A stretch of DNA of 64,000 nt from Rhizobium sp. (GTDB taxonomy: Bacteria; Pseudomonadota; Alphaproteobacteria; Rhizobiales; Rhizobiaceae). How positions within the stretch are numbered: position 1 is the first letter of the stretch; every line of letters starts with the position of its first letter. Where the stretch lies: positions 17,443 through 81,442 of the forward strand of contig JAQGJP010000033.1 in the NCBI GenBank assembly GCA_028290545.1. Reading direction: 5' to 3'. The notes below the pieces were generated by a model. It was given only the letters and a program-made list of their open reading frames with translations. It had not been told where the DNA came from and made no database searches. Below are positions 9,009 through 17,848 of this stretch, in pieces. The position numbers were made by a program, and so were the translations under genes.

Positions 9009-10837
9009 CGCTCGCGCTTCTCGGCGCCACCGCCTTCTTCACCTTCAATCCCAGCGTGATCTCGAGCATAATCCATGCTGACGAGAAGCTCTCGGCAGAA
9101 GAGATAACCCTGGACCAGAATTCCGAACTTGGTCTGAATTCACTTACCGATTCATCCAACGACATCAGCGGCTCGCTCAACAGCGCGAACGAAGACTTTG
9201 CTCCGCGACCCAAGAATACGGATTTCTTGGCGCCCTTGAAAGAGGCTGCCAGCAAAGAAAATTTCGTGGCTGGCGAGACGCCTTTTGCAGTCACCGTGCA
9301 GAAGCCGGTGGTCCTGCAGCCGCAGATCGACACCATGGTTGCCAATCCTGCGGCTTTCAAGATCGACAAGCCGATGCCGGTTGCTGTTCAGGCCCGGGTC
9401 ATCGCGAACCTCAATCCATTCGTCGACCCCAACGCGGTGCCGAAGAAGACCGATCTCGGCATCAAGCTCAAGGATGCGGCAGTCAGGAAAGTCGCGGTCG
9501 ATGACGGTGCCTTGCGCTACTACGCCGCGAGCAAGGACCTGCAGCGGCTGGGTGCGGAAATGCGCCGTTTGAAGATGCTCTATCCCGATTGGCAACCGCC
9601 CAAGGATCTGTTCTCGCCGGCGGCCCAGGTCAGCGAGCAGCCGCTTTGGGATCTCTACAAGATCGGCGATTACGCCGCGGTTCGCGCCCGGATCGCGCTG
9701 ATGCAGAGTGCGAACCCGAAATGGCAGCCATCCGATGATCTGACATTGAAGCTGCAAATGGGTGAATCGCGCATGATGATCAACCGCGCATTTGCCCAGA
9801 GACGCTGGCAGCAGGTGATCGCCACCGCTCAGGCAAGTCCTTCCATGCTGGTCTGCGACGAGATGCAGGTCTTGTGGAATGTCGGCGAGTCGTTTGCCCG
9901 CGCCAGAGACTTTGCGCAGTCTTTCGAAGTCTATAAATATATCCTCTCAAGCTGCAGCGATCCCGAGCTTCGCCTTTCGACAATCCAGAAAGCCTCGTTG
10001 CTCTTGCCGTCGCAAGGCATCACGTCGCTGATTTCCTTCGGCCGCTTGATGCCGGACGGGACGTCCGAGTTCGAGAATATCGGCTTTGACGGCGTGCGCC
10101 GCCAGATCGGTGAGTTCATCCAGCATGGGGATTTCGCCGCAGCACCTTCCGACGATGATCTCAAGCGCTTTGTCGATTTCGTGCAGCGCACAGGGTCGGC
10201 CTCCGACGCGGGGCTGATCGGCTGGTATTTCTACTCGCAGGAAGAATGGAAGATCGCCAATTCATGGTTCATCGAGGCGTCGCAGTACGAGCGCTCGCCC
10301 AAGAACATCGAGGGCGTCATCATGACACTTCGAAATATGGAAAAGCCGGAAGACGCGCTCAGGGTTGCGCGGCGGTACATGAAGGCGTCACCGGAAATCG
10401 CCAGGCAGTATGTCGAGATCATTGCGAGCTCGCTGACGGCGGAAACGCCTGAAGTCACGCTGAAGGACAAGGAAGTCGCAGATTTCGAGAAGGTCGTGGC
10501 CGATCAAAAGTCCCCGCTCGGCGCTCAGGCTCTCGGCTGGAAATATCTCGCCAGCGGCGACAAGTCCAAGGCACAGGATTGGTTCACGGACTCGGTGAAG
10601 TGGAAACCAACCGAAGGCGGCGTGGTTGGCCTCGCGGTGCTGGCTTCCCGCTCCAAGAACTATGTGACGCTGTCAGCATTGAAAACCAAATACCTCAAGA
10701 CATACGCGTCTCTGGACGACTTCAGGATCTACAGTTCCTCGAAGACCTACAAATGGAAGAAATTCAAGAAAAGAAACAATGTGATGAGAAACATCGAGGG
10801 CAAGAAAAAGCGCTCCCAGTCCAGGTCCGCCACCTGA
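8987..10837 (+). CDS. Helical-repeat exported protein of the cellulose operon
   Basis: 616 residues, start ATG after GAGAGG, overlapping bcsZ by 22 bp. A hydrophobic N-terminal stretch (about 7-30) looks like a signal peptide or anchor. A low-complexity segment follows, and from about residue 180 the rest is helical with TPR/Sel1-like spacing (for example WYFYSQEEWKIANSWFIEAS and ALGWKYLASGDKSKAQDWF). The C-terminus is strongly basic (KKFKKRNN...GKKKRSQSR). Position as fourth gene suggests a periplasmic scaffold comparable in role to the TPR part of BcsC, but there is no outer-membrane beta-barrel domain, so it is not a full BcsC. Rhizobial cellulose operons carry a fourth gene here; its exact function is not established to my knowledge. 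Confidence 0.75.
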   Translation: MSGKSKLTLALLGATAFFTFNPSVISSIIHADEKLSAEEITLDQNSELGLNSLTDSSNDISGSLNSANEDFAPRPKNTDFLAPLKEAASKENFVAGETPFAVTVQKPVVLQPQIDTMVANPAAFKIDKPMPVAVQARVIANLNPFVDPNAVPKKTDLGIKLKDAAVRKVAVDDGALRYYAASKDLQRLGAEMRRLKMLYPDWQPPKDLFSPAAQVSEQPLWDLYKIGDYAAVRARIALMQSANPKWQPSDDLTLKLQMGESRMMINRAFAQRRWQQVIATAQASPSMLVCDEMQVLWNVGESFARARDFAQSFEVYKYILSSCSDPELRLSTIQKASLLLPSQGITSLISFGRLMPDGTSEFENIGFDGVRRQIGEFIQHGDFAAAPSDDDLKRFVDFVQRTGSASDAGLIGWYFYSQEEWKIANSWFIEASQYERSPKNIEGVIMTLRNMEKPEDALRVARRYMKASPEIARQYVEIIASSLTAETPEVTLKDKEVADFEKVVADQKSPLGAQALGWKYLASGDKSKAQDWFTDSVKWKPTEGGVVGLAVLASRSKNYVTLSALKTKYLKTYASLDDFRIYSSSKTYKWKKFKKRNNVMRNIEGKKKRSQSRSAT

Positions 10838-10856
10838 TCCGGATCCCGAGGCCATT

Positions 10857-10878
10857 GCCGCCGGGAGATGCCGGCGGC
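10857..10878 (+). other. Intercistronic hairpin after the cellulose operon
   Basis: A perfect 8-bp stem, GCCGCCGG / CCGGCGGC, with loop GAGATG, lies in the 87-bp gap between the helical-repeat gene and the GH12 gene. There is no U-tract, so it is more likely an mRNA-stabilising or processing structure than a strong intrinsic terminator. Confidence 0.5.
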
Positions 10879-10924
10879 TGGTCCGCGAGCACTGTAGTAA
10901 CAACGATCACGAGGCGTATGAGTT

Positions 10925-11698
10925 ATGGCGCGCAAGACACTCAAGCAGGACTGGGCCGTTTTCACCGACGGTGATTTCAAGGTCGAAAACAACGTCTGGA
11001 ACAAGGGCGACCTTGTCAATGGCAAGGATTACACCCAGTCGATTTCGCTCGACACGAAACATATGACGACCGAGCTCAAGTTTTCATGGAACTGGCCGCA
11101 ATCGGACGACATCCGGGCCTATCCCGAAATCGTCGCTGGCTATAAGCCGTGGTCGCAATCCGGCACCGACAACCTGACCACGCGGATTTCCGATCTGGAC
11201 CGGATGAAAGTCGATATCGACTACGATATCACCGGTGACACCGATATGTTCAATGCCGCCTTCGATATCTGGCTGACCAAGAAGCCAGGCGCCTCATCCG
11301 ACAGCATTACGACTGAAGTCATGATCTGGACCCATGTCGGCGACATCGATCCGGAGGGCAGGAAGGTCGGACACTATCACAACAGCGACTTCGACGGTGA
11401 AATCTGGGTTGCCAACAATTTCAGGCACGAAGGCAACACCTCGTCATGGAAATATATCACCATCGTTTCTGACGACGAGATCCGCCACGACACGATCGAT
11501 ATAGCCGACATCCTCGATAACCTCGTCGACCGAAAGCTTGTCAAATCGTCGGACTTTTTCAACGGGTACGAATTCGGGGCTGAACTCACCGGCGGCAAGG
11601 GGAGCATGACGATCCACGACATCGATCACACCTTTGCCACAGCGCGCGGCCACGGCACAGAAATGCAGGCGCAGGTTTCAGATGCATTTTTGTTCTGA
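10925..11698 (+). CDS. Glycoside hydrolase family 12 endoglucanase, probable type I secretion substrate
   Basis: 257 residues with the GH12 layout: NNVWNKG near residue 22, YPEIVAGYKPW (66-76), the nucleophile block TEVMIWTH with Glu131, and the acid/base block GAELTGGKGSM with Glu220. GH12 enzymes cleave beta-1,4-glucan or xyloglucan. There is no Sec or Tat signal. The C-terminus instead ends SDAFLF, matching the hydrophobic endings of the two RTX proteins nearby (DFLF and DFIL), which points to type I export (PrsDE-like in rhizobia). Start ATG is preceded by a weak GAGG. It lies 87 bp after the cellulose operon on the same strand and may be co-transcribed. GH12 in this setting could act on plant hemicellulose or on the cell's own cellulose. 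Confidence 0.85.
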   Translation: MARKTLKQDWAVFTDGDFKVENNVWNKGDLVNGKDYTQSISLDTKHMTTELKFSWNWPQSDDIRAYPEIVAGYKPWSQSGTDNLTTRISDLDRMKVDIDYDITGDTDMFNAAFDIWLTKKPGASSDSITTEVMIWTHVGDIDPEGRKVGHYHNSDFDGEIWVANNFRHEGNTSSWKYITIVSDDEIRHDTIDIADILDNLVDRKLVKSSDFFNGYEFGAELTGGKGSMTIHDIDHTFATARGHGTEMQAQVSDAFLF

Positions 11699-11712
11699 CG
11701 CGGGATGAGATC

Positions 11713-11740
11713 GGCCAAGGCAAGAGCCGATTGCTTGGCC
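11713..11740 (+). other. Intercistronic inverted repeat after the GH12 gene
   Basis: GGCCAAG at 11713-11719 pairs with CTTGGCC at 11734-11740 around a 14-base loop, just after the GH12 stop codon. No T-tract follows. It may be a weak terminator or mRNA end-protecting hairpin. Confidence 0.35.
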
Positions 11741-11784
11741 CTGGAACCATATCCGCTGATTGAATGTCGATAGAGGGACTTCTG

Positions 11785-12960
11785 ATGGCAAAACACGTCC
11801 TGAAACCGGGCAGCCATACGACCTGGTACGTTTATTCGAGCGGCGATACGTGGACGGTCAGCAAAGGCCTGGACTTTGACATCTACAATGGTGATGGAAT
11901 CTCCGACACGTCCGCGCAGTATAACAGCCGTTTCGAGATCGCCGGCCATATCACCGCACTGGACGGAGAAGGCCTCGACCTCTACGGCCGAAACGGTAGC
12001 GTATATGTGAGCTCTTCAGGCGTCATCCAGACCGCTCATGGCTACGGCATTGCCTTCGAGGGCTCCGCTTATGGCGGAGACGTCGAAAATCACGGCAGGA
12101 TCGCCAGCGATCTCGGCGGCATAAGCATGACCGGCAGTTCACCGCAACAAGGCCATCAAAACCGAGCGGAAGTCATCAATTTTGGCAGGATCACCGGCGG
12201 CTCCTACGGCATAGACAGCCGATCTGACGATCTGACGGTGGTCAACAAGCGAGGCGGCTTCATCCAAGGCGGACAATATGGCATCGGATCCGTCGACAAC
12301 GATGTGACTGTCATCAATCATGGCACAATCAGAGGCGGAGCCCAGGGCGCGATACTGCTCAACTCCGGCACCGACCGGCTCGTCAACTTCGGGAATATCG
12401 ATGGTGATGTCACGCTCAACAACGGCAATGACACTTTCGTTAACAGGGGCGGCAGGGTAACCGGCGTCATCAATGCAGGCGTCGGCGCCGACACCTATAG
12501 CGTCGACAGCCTGGCACTGTCACTGCGTGAAGACGACTTTTCCGACATCGATACGGTGAAATCATCGGTCAACTGGACGCTCGGCGACAATTTCGAAAGA
12601 CTGGTGCTGACCGGCCATCGTGCGATAGGCGGCACGGGCAGCGACGACGTTGACACGATCATCGGCAACGACAAAAACAACGTGCTGGCCGGCATGGGTG
12701 GCGACGACATTCTCACGGGTGGAGCCGGTGCCGACCGTTTCGTTTTCGCAACCCTGTTCGGCCACGACACGATAACGGATTTCGATGACGGCAAGGATAT
12801 CATTGATCTACGGAACTATGCAGGTATCGACAGTCTTGAAGACATTGCCGACATCACCGGCAATCGGCACAAAGTCACCATCACTCTCTCCGATACTGAC
12901 ACGGCGACCTTGAGCGGAATCGCCTCGCGCGACATCACGGCCGAGGACTTTTTATTCTGA
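11785..12960 (+). CDS. RTX-type calcium-binding beta-helix protein
   Basis: Start chosen at 11785 because GAGGGA (11773-11778) precedes it; a frame-extending ATG at 11764 has no site. About 391 residues. The middle shows a right-handed beta-helix-like series of roughly 20-residue repeats (NFGRITGG, NKRGGFIQGG, NHGTIRGG, NFGNIDGD). Near residue 290-320 come nonapeptide calcium repeats (MGGDDILTGGAGADRF), then a terminal domain ending in AEDFLF, a typical type I secretion end. No Sec signal. Probably a surface or released protein that binds or decorates extracellular polysaccharide. Co-location with cellulose genes and GH12 suggests a matrix role, which is inference. Confidence 0.82.
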   Translation: MAKHVLKPGSHTTWYVYSSGDTWTVSKGLDFDIYNGDGISDTSAQYNSRFEIAGHITALDGEGLDLYGRNGSVYVSSSGVIQTAHGYGIAFEGSAYGGDVENHGRIASDLGGISMTGSSPQQGHQNRAEVINFGRITGGSYGIDSRSDDLTVVNKRGGFIQGGQYGIGSVDNDVTVINHGTIRGGAQGAILLNSGTDRLVNFGNIDGDVTLNNGNDTFVNRGGRVTGVINAGVGADTYSVDSLALSLREDDFSDIDTVKSSVNWTLGDNFERLVLTGHRAIGGTGSDDVDTIIGNDKNNVLAGMGGDDILTGGAGADRFVFATLFGHDTITDFDDGKDIIDLRNYAGIDSLEDIADITGNRHKVTITLSDTDTATLSGIASRDITAEDFLF

Positions 12961-13513
12961 TTGTATCGGAAAGCTGAAATCGACGTCGGCCCGATTTTCA
13001 GTTCCAACGCTTAAACAATGATGAAAAGCTCTAAATACTGCACGCAGCCATGGCTATTGCTTTTTCAGTTGATCGCCTTGCTCCAATCGTATGCTCGTTC
13101 GCCGTTTGTTGGCGATATTCGATAATACCTGCGGTCGTATTCCGGACATATCCATATTCGCGCTCGGTGAACCAAATCCTTGATGCTTTTTTCTAAATTT
13201 TTACCGATGGAGACCTTAAAAAAAATAAGGAAATTGGTACGGTAGCGTACGCTTGCGTTGACCGACACCCTTTATGAGAGTAGAGATTCTTAATCAGCAC
13301 CACGACAATTAGGCGGTGCTGATAGAGAGCGAAAATTCTTCCGTTCTCAGCCAGGCAGCAGGGCATACACTTTCTATTTCCATTGGCAACCATGTCCCTG
13401 CGGACTTTCGTGCTGCGCCGTGAAAACAGATTGTCGTCTGCAGCGTCGCCGCCTTGCGCAGACATATGTTCGCTGACGTGAAACGACGGGCAACGACAGG
13501 GAGCGCGCAATTT
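12961..13513. other. Intergenic region before the HWE kinase
   Basis: About 550 bp, AT-rich in 13000-13270. An imperfect hairpin (CTGAAATCG / CGATTTTCAG, about 12973-13000) follows the RTX stop and may terminate that transcript. An open frame on the minus strand (13065-13268) has no support. The region also contains the less likely upstream start (13454) of the kinase gene. Confidence 0.5.
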
Positions 13514-14569
13514 ATGACGAGTATAGTAGAAAAGTCGGATAGACAAAAGGAGGCGGAAGCTGACGTCAAGGCCGTTAAGGAAGGGCTTGGCCCTTTCGTC
13601 GTCGCGGCGGAGGTCACGCGCATGGCCATGGTCTTTACGGATGCGACCGTGCCCGGTAATCCGATCATATTCGCCAATGACGCATTTGTTGCCCTGACCG
13701 GATATGACCGTGAAGAAGTTCTCGGCCAGGATTTCAATTTTCTCATGGTCGACGGTGCCGACGACGTGGCACGCTCCAAAATCAGAGACGAATTTACCGG
13801 CAGCACCGGGGGAACCGAGGTCTGTTACCGCCGCAAGAATGGCAGTAGTTTTTGGGCCGCGGTGATCGTCAGCCCAGTGCGCGACGAGAATGGTGAAATC
13901 ATTCAGCATTTTGCGTCATTCGTCGATCTCACCAAACATCTCGACGAGCAATCACAGTTGAGAATGCTCGTCGAAGAGCTTAATCACCGCGTGAAAAACA
14001 CGCTCGCCACTGTCCAAGCCATTGTTGTGCAGGGACTGCGCAGCGCTGTTGAGCCCAGGCTCGTCGCGGAGGCTATCCAGTCTCGTCTTTATGCTCTTTC
14101 CCGCTCGCACGACTTGCTGACGCGGGAAAACTGGAAAAGTGCAGGATTGCGCGATCTGATCAGCGATGCCCTGGAGCCATTTGAGGCTGAAAAGGACGCG
14201 GCCCGGCGCTTGATCATCACGGGACAGAATATTCGCTTTCCCCCGAAATCTGCGCTCGCGCTGGGCATCGCCTTCAATGAACTTGCCACCAATGCCGTAA
14301 AATACGGCGCACTTTCAAATGCAACCGGGTCGATCGCGATCGATTGGGAGATCGTTGGAGTGCACGATGCAGCCGATAGGCTGATACTGAACTGGCGGGA
14401 GACAGGGGGACCTGCCGTCAGATATCCGACCCGAAAGGGGTTCGGTTCTAACGTGATCGAACGCGGTCTCGCTTACGAGCTCAACGGTTCGGTTAAGATG
14501 GACTACAGGGTAGAAGGTCTCGTCTGCATGATCGACGTTCCCGCACCGGAAGATAGCCGCTATGGCTAA
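13514..14569 (+). CDS. PAS (LOV-like) HWE-family sensor histidine kinase
   Basis: Soluble sensor kinase. Start ATG at 13514 follows AGGGAG at 13498-13503; an in-frame ATG at 13454 would add 20 residues. A PAS domain close to the LOV type comes first (NPIIFANDAFVALTGYDREEVLGQDFNFL). In true LOV proteins the last block reads GxNCRFLQ; here Phe stands where the photoactive Cys belongs, so blue-light adduct formation is unlikely. The kinase core is HWE: phospho-His block LNHRVKNTLATVQAI, N-box FNELATNAVKYGAL, and the WRETGGP block. HWE kinases often feed the alphaproteobacterial general stress response. The gene overlaps the receiver gene downstream by 8 bp. Confidence 0.88.
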   Translation: MTSIVEKSDRQKEAEADVKAVKEGLGPFVVAAEVTRMAMVFTDATVPGNPIIFANDAFVALTGYDREEVLGQDFNFLMVDGADDVARSKIRDEFTGSTGGTEVCYRRKNGSSFWAAVIVSPVRDENGEIIQHFASFVDLTKHLDEQSQLRMLVEELNHRVKNTLATVQAIVVQGLRSAVEPRLVAEAIQSRLYALSRSHDLLTRENWKSAGLRDLISDALEPFEAEKDAARRLIITGQNIRFPPKSALALGIAFNELATNAVKYGALSNATGSIAIDWEIVGVHDAADRLILNWRETGGPAVRYPTRKGFGSNVIERGLAYELNGSVKMDYRVEGLVCMIDVPAPEDSRYG

Positions 14570-14927
14570 GTTGTTAACCGGGCGCCGCATCCTTGTCGTT
14601 GAGGATGAAATGCTGATTTTACTGATGGTCGAGGACATGCTCGAAGAACTCGGATGTACCTCCGTACTGGCTGCCGCGACCAATGAAACCGCTCTGGCTC
14701 TGCTGGCGGAGCAGACGTTCGATGCGGTTATGCTGGACATGAACCTCGACGGCACGAGCAGTCATCCGGTGGCGCAAGCACTGGCCGCATCCGGCATACC
14801 CTTCGTCTATGCAACCGGTAGCAGCGTCGCCGAGATCGAAGACGGGTTTCGGGACCGACCGCTTCTTCGCAAGCCATTCGCGTACGAGCATCTCGCCCGT
14901 ACTCTCGGTGGCCTCATCCATCACTAG
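14562..14927 (+). CDS. Single-domain response regulator
   Basis: 121-residue stand-alone receiver domain. It has the acidic pair VVEDE near residue 13, the phospho-acceptor Asp in VMLDMNLDG, Thr in YATGSS and Lys in LRKPF. There is no output domain, so it acts by protein contact or as a phosphate sink for the HWE kinase whose gene it overlaps by 8 bp. Pairing of an HWE kinase with a short receiver is common in rhizobia. Confidence 0.9.
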   Translation: MAKLLTGRRILVVEDEMLILLMVEDMLEELGCTSVLAAATNETALALLAEQTFDAVMLDMNLDGTSSHPVAQALAASGIPFVYATGSSVAEIEDGFRDRPLLRKPFAYEHLARTLGGLIHH

Positions 14928-15028
14928 ACGGACGGCGATATCAGCAAAAATCTTGATCCAGACGAAAATTCCTTCCGGCAAATGAATCCGCGAGGAGGCA
15001 ATAAGCACTGGTGCCAATGCAGGCAATG

Positions 15029-15053
15029 GGAACGTTTGCGCTGTTTTGAAGTT
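15029..15053 (+). promoter_or_regulatory. Candidate EcfG-type promoter
   Basis: GGAAC at 15029-15033, 16-base spacer, then AGTT at 15050-15053. The known general-stress (EcfG) promoter consensus is GGAAC-N16/17-CGTT, so one -10 base differs. It lies about 30 bp before the TTG start of the flavoprotein gene and fits as its promoter. Confidence 0.35.
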
Positions 15054-15079
15054 ATAAGTCTCAACCATGGGGTCAGCGC

Positions 15080-15991
15080 TTGTACGATTGCATTGTCATT
15101 GGTGGGGGACCTGCCGGACTGACAGCCGCCATTTATTTGAGCCGGTTCCATCTGCGATGCCTGGTCATCGATGACGGCTGCAGCCGGGCGGCGTTGATTC
15201 CCATGACGCGCAACCATGCCGGCCATCCAGACGGCGTTTCCGGTCCTGACCTGCTCGACCGAATGCGGGTCCAGGCTCAACGGTTCGGAACACAGTTCAT
15301 CCGTGGCAATGTCCAATCTCTAAGCCGTGAGAATGAGCTGTTTTCTGCAGGACTGGCCACAGGAGGTGCGATCCGGGGGCGGTCGGTATTGATAGCTACC
15401 GGCGTGAAGAACCGATCCCCAGCCATTTCAGAGGAAATCCATACTGACGGATTGCGCCGGGGGCTGATCCGCTACTGTCCGATTTGTGACGGCTTTGAGG
15501 TTACGGATCGGCGGATCGCAGTGCTCGGAACCGGTGAACATGGCATGGCGGAAGCAGAGTTTCTTCGGATCTATTCCAAAGACGTCGCATTGGTAGCGCC
15601 AGATGGTCGCCACGCGCTCACCCGCTTGCAGAGGCTCGCCGCAGACCGGCTTTCACTGCAGATTCTGGATGGTCCTTGTCTGGACTTCAGGCTCGCGGAT
15701 GCCGAGGTAGAATTGACGCTCGAAATGGGACGCTTCACTTTCGACACCGTATATCCCGCACTGGGCTGCGATATCCGTTCAGAATTAGGGTCAATGCTCG
15801 GAACCAAAGTAAGCGATGATGGTTGCATCATTGTCGACGTGCACCAGCAAACAAGCGTCGAGGGCGTTTATGCGGGAGGAGACGTCGTGCGCGGACTGGA
15901 CCAGATCAGCAATGCGATGGGTCAGGCGGGCGTTGCCGCAACGGCAATTCGTAATAGTCTGAGTTCGAAGCTGACACAACTGCGGCAATGA
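15080..15991 (+). CDS. Thioredoxin-reductase-like FAD/NAD(P) oxidoreductase
   Basis: 303 residues. N-terminal FAD site VIGGGPAGLTAAIYL, redox pair CPIC in the RYCPICDGF block near residue 133, NAD(P)-binding stretch IAVLGTGEHGMAEAEF, and a C-terminal FAD contact GVYAGGDVVRGLDQISNAMGQAG. These are the thioredoxin reductase fold signatures. The start appears to be TTG at 15080 with GGGG (15069-15072) upstream; no in-frame ATG lies nearby. No thioredoxin gene is adjacent, so the redox partner is open. A possible EcfG-type promoter lies directly upstream, suggesting a stress role. Confidence 0.85.
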   Translation: MYDCIVIGGGPAGLTAAIYLSRFHLRCLVIDDGCSRAALIPMTRNHAGHPDGVSGPDLLDRMRVQAQRFGTQFIRGNVQSLSRENELFSAGLATGGAIRGRSVLIATGVKNRSPAISEEIHTDGLRRGLIRYCPICDGFEVTDRRIAVLGTGEHGMAEAEFLRIYSKDVALVAPDGRHALTRLQRLAADRLSLQILDGPCLDFRLADAEVELTLEMGRFTFDTVYPALGCDIRSELGSMLGTKVSDDGCIIVDVHQQTSVEGVYAGGDVVRGLDQISNAMGQAGVAATAIRNSLSSKLTQLRQ

Positions 15992-16069
15992 CCCGTTCGG
16001 AGCTGGGACCGACGAATTGCCAGACAAACGCCCAGTCATGGAACAGCCGCACTTTCAGGTTGTGCCGCT

Positions 16070-16094
16070 GGAACAACCGTGCTAAGAATATGTT
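16070..16094 (+). promoter_or_regulatory. Candidate EcfG-type promoter upstream of RTX gene
   Basis: GGAAC at 16070-16074, 16-base spacer, TGTT at 16091-16094; one -10 base differs from the GGAAC-N16/17-CGTT consensus. It lies about 180 bp before the second RTX gene and is oriented towards it. Confidence 0.3.
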
Positions 16095-16277
16095 ATTACT
16101 TGCTAATATGAAATCTATTTCGGCGCAGCTCAGATTGCATGCCGGATCATGATGCATCCTCCTCTTCGCATCGTTAGCCTTCGCCAGACCGCGGCAACTG
16201 CCCCGGCAAACACTTATCAATGCGCACACGGTTCGGGATGATGATTTCCTTCACCGTCTCCGCTCCGGGAGACTCAT

Positions 16278-17681
16278 ATGACTATTCGAACCATTGGGCC
16301 GAATTCGACCTATTCAAGCATTGACGAGGCGATGGCGCAGGCCGGGCCAGGTGACACCTTCAACCTGGAGTCCGGCTACAGCAACGAGGCCGCGACTGTT
16401 ACCCGCAACAACGCCACCATCTTCGGCGAAGCCAGCTCGCACGGCATCGAGCTGCAACTGGCGCAAGGTATCGCGACGGTGACGCTCACTGGCCATGCTC
16501 CGATAAATATCGTTGACGCGTCCGATGGTAACGGCATCGTCGGCAACGCTGGCAGGAACCGCATCACAGTCTCGGGCGGCGTCGATGCGGTGGATGGCGG
16601 GCTTGGTGTTGACCGGCTCGTCGTGGATTATCGATTGGCCATCGGCGCAATCACCGGGGACTCGACCTCCAATTTTTCCGAAGCCGGAGGCGGCGGACGG
16701 ACGGTGACGATGACCGACGGCACTATTGAACACTTCACCATCCTGACGGGGTCCGGCGCCGATACGATCACCACCGGTGACGGCAATGACATCATCAAGA
16801 CCGGCAACGGTGCCTCGACTGTTTCTGCGGGACAGGGTGTGAATATCATCATCGGCGGGCGCAACAGCGACACGATCACCGCGCTCGACGGGGGGAATGT
16901 CATTCACGCGGGGAATGGTGCCAATAGTATCACCTCTGGCGGCGGCGATGACATCATTCTGTCGGGCATTGACGCGGACACCATCGTCTCGGCAGGCGGC
17001 GAGGACAGGGTCACGTTGCGCGGTGGTGCCGACACCGTCAATGCAGGCGCGGGAAACGACCGGCTGATAATCGACTATTCGGCGATGACGACAAACGTAT
17101 CCGGTGGCATTACCGGCGGCAACCACTCGACCGGCTATGTCGGCCACATTGCGGATGTGCTTGTCAGTTCGATCGATTTCCAGCGCAGCGAGCGCTTTGA
17201 CATCACCACGGGCAGCGGCGATGACGCTGTTGTCACCGGAGACGGCTCTGACGTGCTCCGGGGCAGCGGGGGAAATGACCTGCTGAAAAGCGGCGGAGGC
17301 CGTGACGATGTATTCGGCGGTGGCGGCAACGATCAGATTTTCGGCGGCCTAGGCGCTGATCTCATGAGAGGCGGCCGCGGCGCCGATGTTTTCGTTTTTC
17401 GCGCTGCCGTCGAGGCCCCCATTGGAATGGATCACGACGTCATCAAGGATTTCACGATCGGAACCGACTCCATCGACCTCTCGGCGATCGATGCCAATTC
17501 GAACCGTGCGGGCGATCAGGATTTTGACTATATCGGCTCCGAGGCGTTTTCCTCGAAGGCAGGTGAGCTTCATTTCAGGAACGGCATCGTTTCGGGCGAC
17601 ATGGATGGGGACGGCACGGCTGATTTTGCCGTGGAGATTGCCGATCTCGCCAAGCTCAACGGGTCTGACTTCATATTGTAA
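16278..17681 (+). CDS. RTX-type calcium-binding protein, probable type I secretion substrate
   Basis: 467 residues, start ATG after a GGGAG site. The N-terminal third resembles a pectate-lyase-like beta-helix start (TYSSIDEAMAQAGPGDTFNL). Many Gly/Asp-rich repeats follow (GSGADTITTGDGNDII, GGGDDII, GSGGNDLL, GGGGNDQIFGGLGADLMRGGRGADVF), which form calcium beta-rolls. The C-terminal part (DVIKDFTIGTDSIDLSAID) and final GSDFIL are the usual RTX end that carries the type I secretion signal. No enzyme active site is recognised. Probably an extracellular adhesin or matrix protein like rhizobial Rap/cadherin-like proteins; its role is not determinable from sequence. Confidence 0.82.
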   Translation: MTIRTIGPNSTYSSIDEAMAQAGPGDTFNLESGYSNEAATVTRNNATIFGEASSHGIELQLAQGIATVTLTGHAPINIVDASDGNGIVGNAGRNRITVSGGVDAVDGGLGVDRLVVDYRLAIGAITGDSTSNFSEAGGGGRTVTMTDGTIEHFTILTGSGADTITTGDGNDIIKTGNGASTVSAGQGVNIIIGGRNSDTITALDGGNVIHAGNGANSITSGGGDDIILSGIDADTIVSAGGEDRVTLRGGADTVNAGAGNDRLIIDYSAMTTNVSGGITGGNHSTGYVGHIADVLVSSIDFQRSERFDITTGSGDDAVVTGDGSDVLRGSGGNDLLKSGGGRDDVFGGGGNDQIFGGLGADLMRGGRGADVFVFRAAVEAPIGMDHDVIKDFTIGTDSIDLSAIDANSNRAGDQDFDYIGSEAFSSKAGELHFRNGIVSGDMDGDGTADFAVEIADLAKLNGSDFIL

Positions 17682-17848
17682 CCCGTCATTGCCCATCGCA
17701 TGCCCGCATATGGCACTGAGGCCTGCATGGAACCGTCGTCCGGCCGTCGGCGATGGTTCCTGCGGGGTGCCCGCCGCCGTCTGTGCGGTTGCGTACAAGA
17801 ACGATTCCGCTACTCGGCCATTACCCCTGCAGACCCAGGGAGCTTGCC

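Noticed and set aside
16300..17400. Gly/Asp-rich repetitive DNA that could be a tandem repeat or CRISPR
   Set aside because: Repeats are irregular at DNA level and encode RTX nonapeptides in one open frame.
17728..17756. GGAAC...CGAT resembling an EcfG promoter before the sigma gene
   Set aside because: The -10 match is poor and GGAACC/GGTTCC arms suggest a chance inverted repeat.
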